From: Alterinioella sp963975135
Lineage (GTDB): Bacteria > Pseudomonadota > Alphaproteobacteria > Rhodobacterales > Rhodobacteraceae
Length of the DNA stretch: 15,035 nucleotides
Assembly: GCA_963975135.1 (NCBI GenBank)
Contig: CAXBGQ010000034.1
Span: 1 to 15,035 of the forward strand
Direction: 5' to 3'
The translations under genes and the position numbers were made by a program. Each line of letters starts with the position of its first letter. Within the stretch, counting starts at the first letter, position 1. The notes under the pieces are model-generated. The model did not search any database, had not been told where the DNA came from, and worked only from the letters and a program-made list of their open reading frames with translations. Of the stretch, positions 13,776-15,035 are shown piece after piece.

Positions 13776-14210
13776 TCAGAACCCCTTGATCATGCTTTCC
13801 AGCGCTTCTTTTTCCATCGCAAGTTCCGCCAGCTGCGCCTTGACGACATCGCCGATCGAGATCAGGCCGACCATCTCGTCGCCCTCCATCACCGGCATGT
13901 GGCGGAACCGCCCCGACGTCATCTTGGCCAACACCTCGCCCGAGCCTTCCGACCGGGTGCAGGTAATGATCTCGGAGGTCATCACGTCATCGACCAGATC
14001 GGCCATGCATTGGGGCCCGCGTTTGCCCAATTCGCGCACGATATCGCGTTCGGACAGGATGCCCGCCACCTTTGACCCGTCGGGTGAGATCACGATGGCA
14101 CCGAATTTGCGCTCGGACAGCAGCTTTGCGGCATCAGCCAGCGTCGAGCCCGGTGCCAGTGTCACCACACCTTCAGCCGATTTCATTTTCAAGATTTGCT
14201 GAACGAGCAT
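13776..14210 (-). CDS. CBS-domain pair protein
   Basis: A 144-residue stand-alone protein made of two CBS domains (about 1-62 and 77-130), a module that binds adenosine-containing ligands such as AMP, ATP, SAM or NADH and senses energy state. The repeat landmarks GILSERDIVREL (50-61) and GLISIGDVVKAQL (115-127) are the typical C-terminal strand and helix of each half; FGAIVI (37-42) and FRHMPVME (102-109) are the matching strands. No catalytic domain is attached, so it is a probable regulator of an unknown partner. The ATG at 14210 has GAGGAGA about 8 bases upstream; an in-frame TTG further up falls inside the putative -35 box. It precedes coaD, which makes an adenylate/CoA link tempting but unproven. 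Confidence 0.9.
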   Translation of the reverse strand: MLVQQILKMKSAEGVVTLAPGSTLADAAKLLSERKFGAIVISPDGSKVAGILSERDIVRELGKRGPQCMADLVDDVMTSEIITCTRSEGSGEVLAKMTSGRFRHMPVMEGDEMVGLISIGDVVKAQLAELAMEKEALESMIKGF

Positions 14211-14247
14211 GGGTCCGGTCTCCTCGGGTGGTAAATTGCCTGTGATC

Positions 14248-14276
14248 AGGGTTTCGACAGAATGGCGGACTGTCAA
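14248..14276 (-). promoter_or_regulatory. Candidate promoter for the CBS-coaD-ppi-ppi unit
   Basis: A perfect TTGACA (minus strand, 14271-14276) lies just after the LysR gene stop. At 17 bases the -10 would be AACCCT (14248-14253), a poor match. Transcription start would be near 14241, about 30 bases ahead of the CBS start codon. The -35 is convincing, the -10 is not. Confidence 0.3.
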
Positions 14277-14280
14277 GGCG

Positions 14281-15035
14281 TTAGGGCCCTGCGATCTGCG
14301 CCTCCAGCCGTGTTATTTCGGCACGCAGGCCTGTTATTAGCGCCTCGGCAAAGCGGGTCAGCCGGTCCGAGCCGCGATCCGAGGCATGGCGCACCAGGTA
14401 AAAACTGCGCGTCAGGGCCACCGCATCGCGCAGGATCAGGCGCAATTCCGGGGCAAAGGGCATCGCGAAATCATGCACGATGCCGACGCCGCCCTGGGCG
14501 CGCAGCAGCATCAGCTGCACCGAGATCGAATTGGACGCCAGCTGCACCTGCGCCACGCCCAGTTCGGAGAGGTAATCCAGTTCCTTGTCGAAAATCATAT
14601 CGGGGATATAGCCCACAACGGGGTGCGATTTGAGGTCAGCCAGATCCATGATATCCGGCGCGATGGTGCGCGGGGCGGCCAGATGCAGGTGATAATCGGC
14701 CACTTTCTGCACCGTCAGACGGCCGGTTTGCGGCGGGCTGACAGTCAGCGCCATATCGGCCTCGCGCTTGGACAGGTTCACCACGCGCGGCAGCGCCAGG
14801 ATCTGGATCTCGAGATCGGGGTTGGCGGCGTGGATGCGGGCACAAACCTGCGGCAACAGGAAATTCGCCGCCCCGTCCGGGGCCCCGATACGGATCGAGC
14901 CCGCCAGCCCGGCCCCCATGCCGGTCACCGCGCCGACGCCTGTGGCCAGCGCGCTTTCGGCGGCCTCGGCCGGGTCCAAAAGGCGTGTGCCCGCCTCGGT
15001 CAGCATGTAGCCCTGTGGCGATTTGGCGAAAAGCG
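14281..15035 (-). CDS. LysR-family transcriptional regulator (5' end beyond window)
   Basis: C-terminal 251 or so residues of a LysR-type regulator. The fragment opens FAKSPQGYMLTEAGTRLLDPA, the end of the winged helix-turn-helix and start of the linker helix that are typical of the family. The effector-binding domain follows from about GSIRIGAPDGAANFLLPQV, with two alpha/beta lobes (for example QGGVGIVHDFAMPF near the second lobe). The recognition helix is off the right edge, so neither the DNA site nor the true start can be read. The target is not evident: the gene reads in the same direction as the CBS gene 70 bases downstream, and the usual divergent partner, if there is one, lies outside. 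Normal length is about 300 residues, so roughly 50 are missing. Confidence 0.9.
   Translation of the reverse strand, partial: LFAKSPQGYMLTEAGTRLLDPAEAAESALATGVGAVTGMGAGLAGSIRIGAPDGAANFLLPQVCARIHAANPDLEIQILALPRVVNLSKREADMALTVSPPQTGRLTVQKVADYHLHLAAPRTIAPDIMDLADLKSHPVVGYIPDMIFDKELDYLSELGVAQVQLASNSISVQLMLLRAQGGVGIVHDFAMPFAPELRLILRDAVALTRSFYLVRHASDRGSDRLTRFAEALITGLRAEITRLEAQIAGP

Noticed and set aside
1..15035. Mobile elements, phage genes, CRISPR arrays, tRNA or rRNA genes, toxin-antitoxin or defence modules
   Set aside because: No transposase, integrase, regularly spaced repeats, tRNA-like cloverleaf or recognisable defence domain was seen. Gene content and composition look uniform and chromosomal.

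Overview
The window looks like ordinary chromosome from a GC-rich alphaproteobacterium, most likely a Rhodobacterales (Roseobacter-group) species. Three things suggest this: strong GC bias at third codon positions, which also produces very long spurious antisense frames; the block erpA / dgt-argS-SPOR-nagZ, an arrangement I know from this order; and the pairing of coaD with two cyclophilin genes. I see no insertion sequence, phage gene, CRISPR array, tRNA or rRNA. The assignments are by reading motifs; no search was run.

Left block (1-4993, minus strand, reading right to left): dgt (dGTPase-type HD hydrolase), argS (arginyl-tRNA synthetase), a membrane-anchored SPOR protein that probably binds septal peptidoglycan, and nagZ (cut by the left edge). 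Divergent from dgt, on the plus strand, is erpA (Fe-S carrier). The shared 163-base spacer holds a candidate promoter and a 24-base dyad.

Middle block (5157-9166, mostly plus strand): after erpA come a SpoIIAA-like/STAS protein with a well-placed FNR-type box, a membrane-anchored protein of unknown function, and, on the minus strand, a small secreted His/Pro-rich protein with its own strong terminator. Then follows a plus-strand trio: a DNA-3-methyladenine glycosylase I-like protein that lacks the usual key residues, a lipoprotein with an HEXXH metallopeptidase motif whose start overlaps the preceding stop, and a YdcZ-type small membrane transporter.

Right block (9163-15035, all minus strand): a LysR regulator (cut by the right edge), a two-CBS-domain protein, coaD (CoA synthesis), a cytosolic and a periplasmic cyclophilin whose genes overlap by 8 bases, a strong Rho-independent terminator, a secreted DUF3179 protein, and the ABC-F ATPase uup. 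The uup stop codon interlocks with that of the YdcZ gene in a single CTAG. CBS-coaD-ppi-ppi looks like one transcription unit, from a TTGACA box near 14271 to the terminator at 12053-12094.

Nothing here makes a clear case for a wholly new multi-gene system. The best candidates for undescribed biology are the atypical Tag-like protein coupled to an HEXXH lipoprotein, the FNR-box-linked SpoIIAA-like gene, and the small secreted His/Pro-rich protein with its element-rich upstream region.
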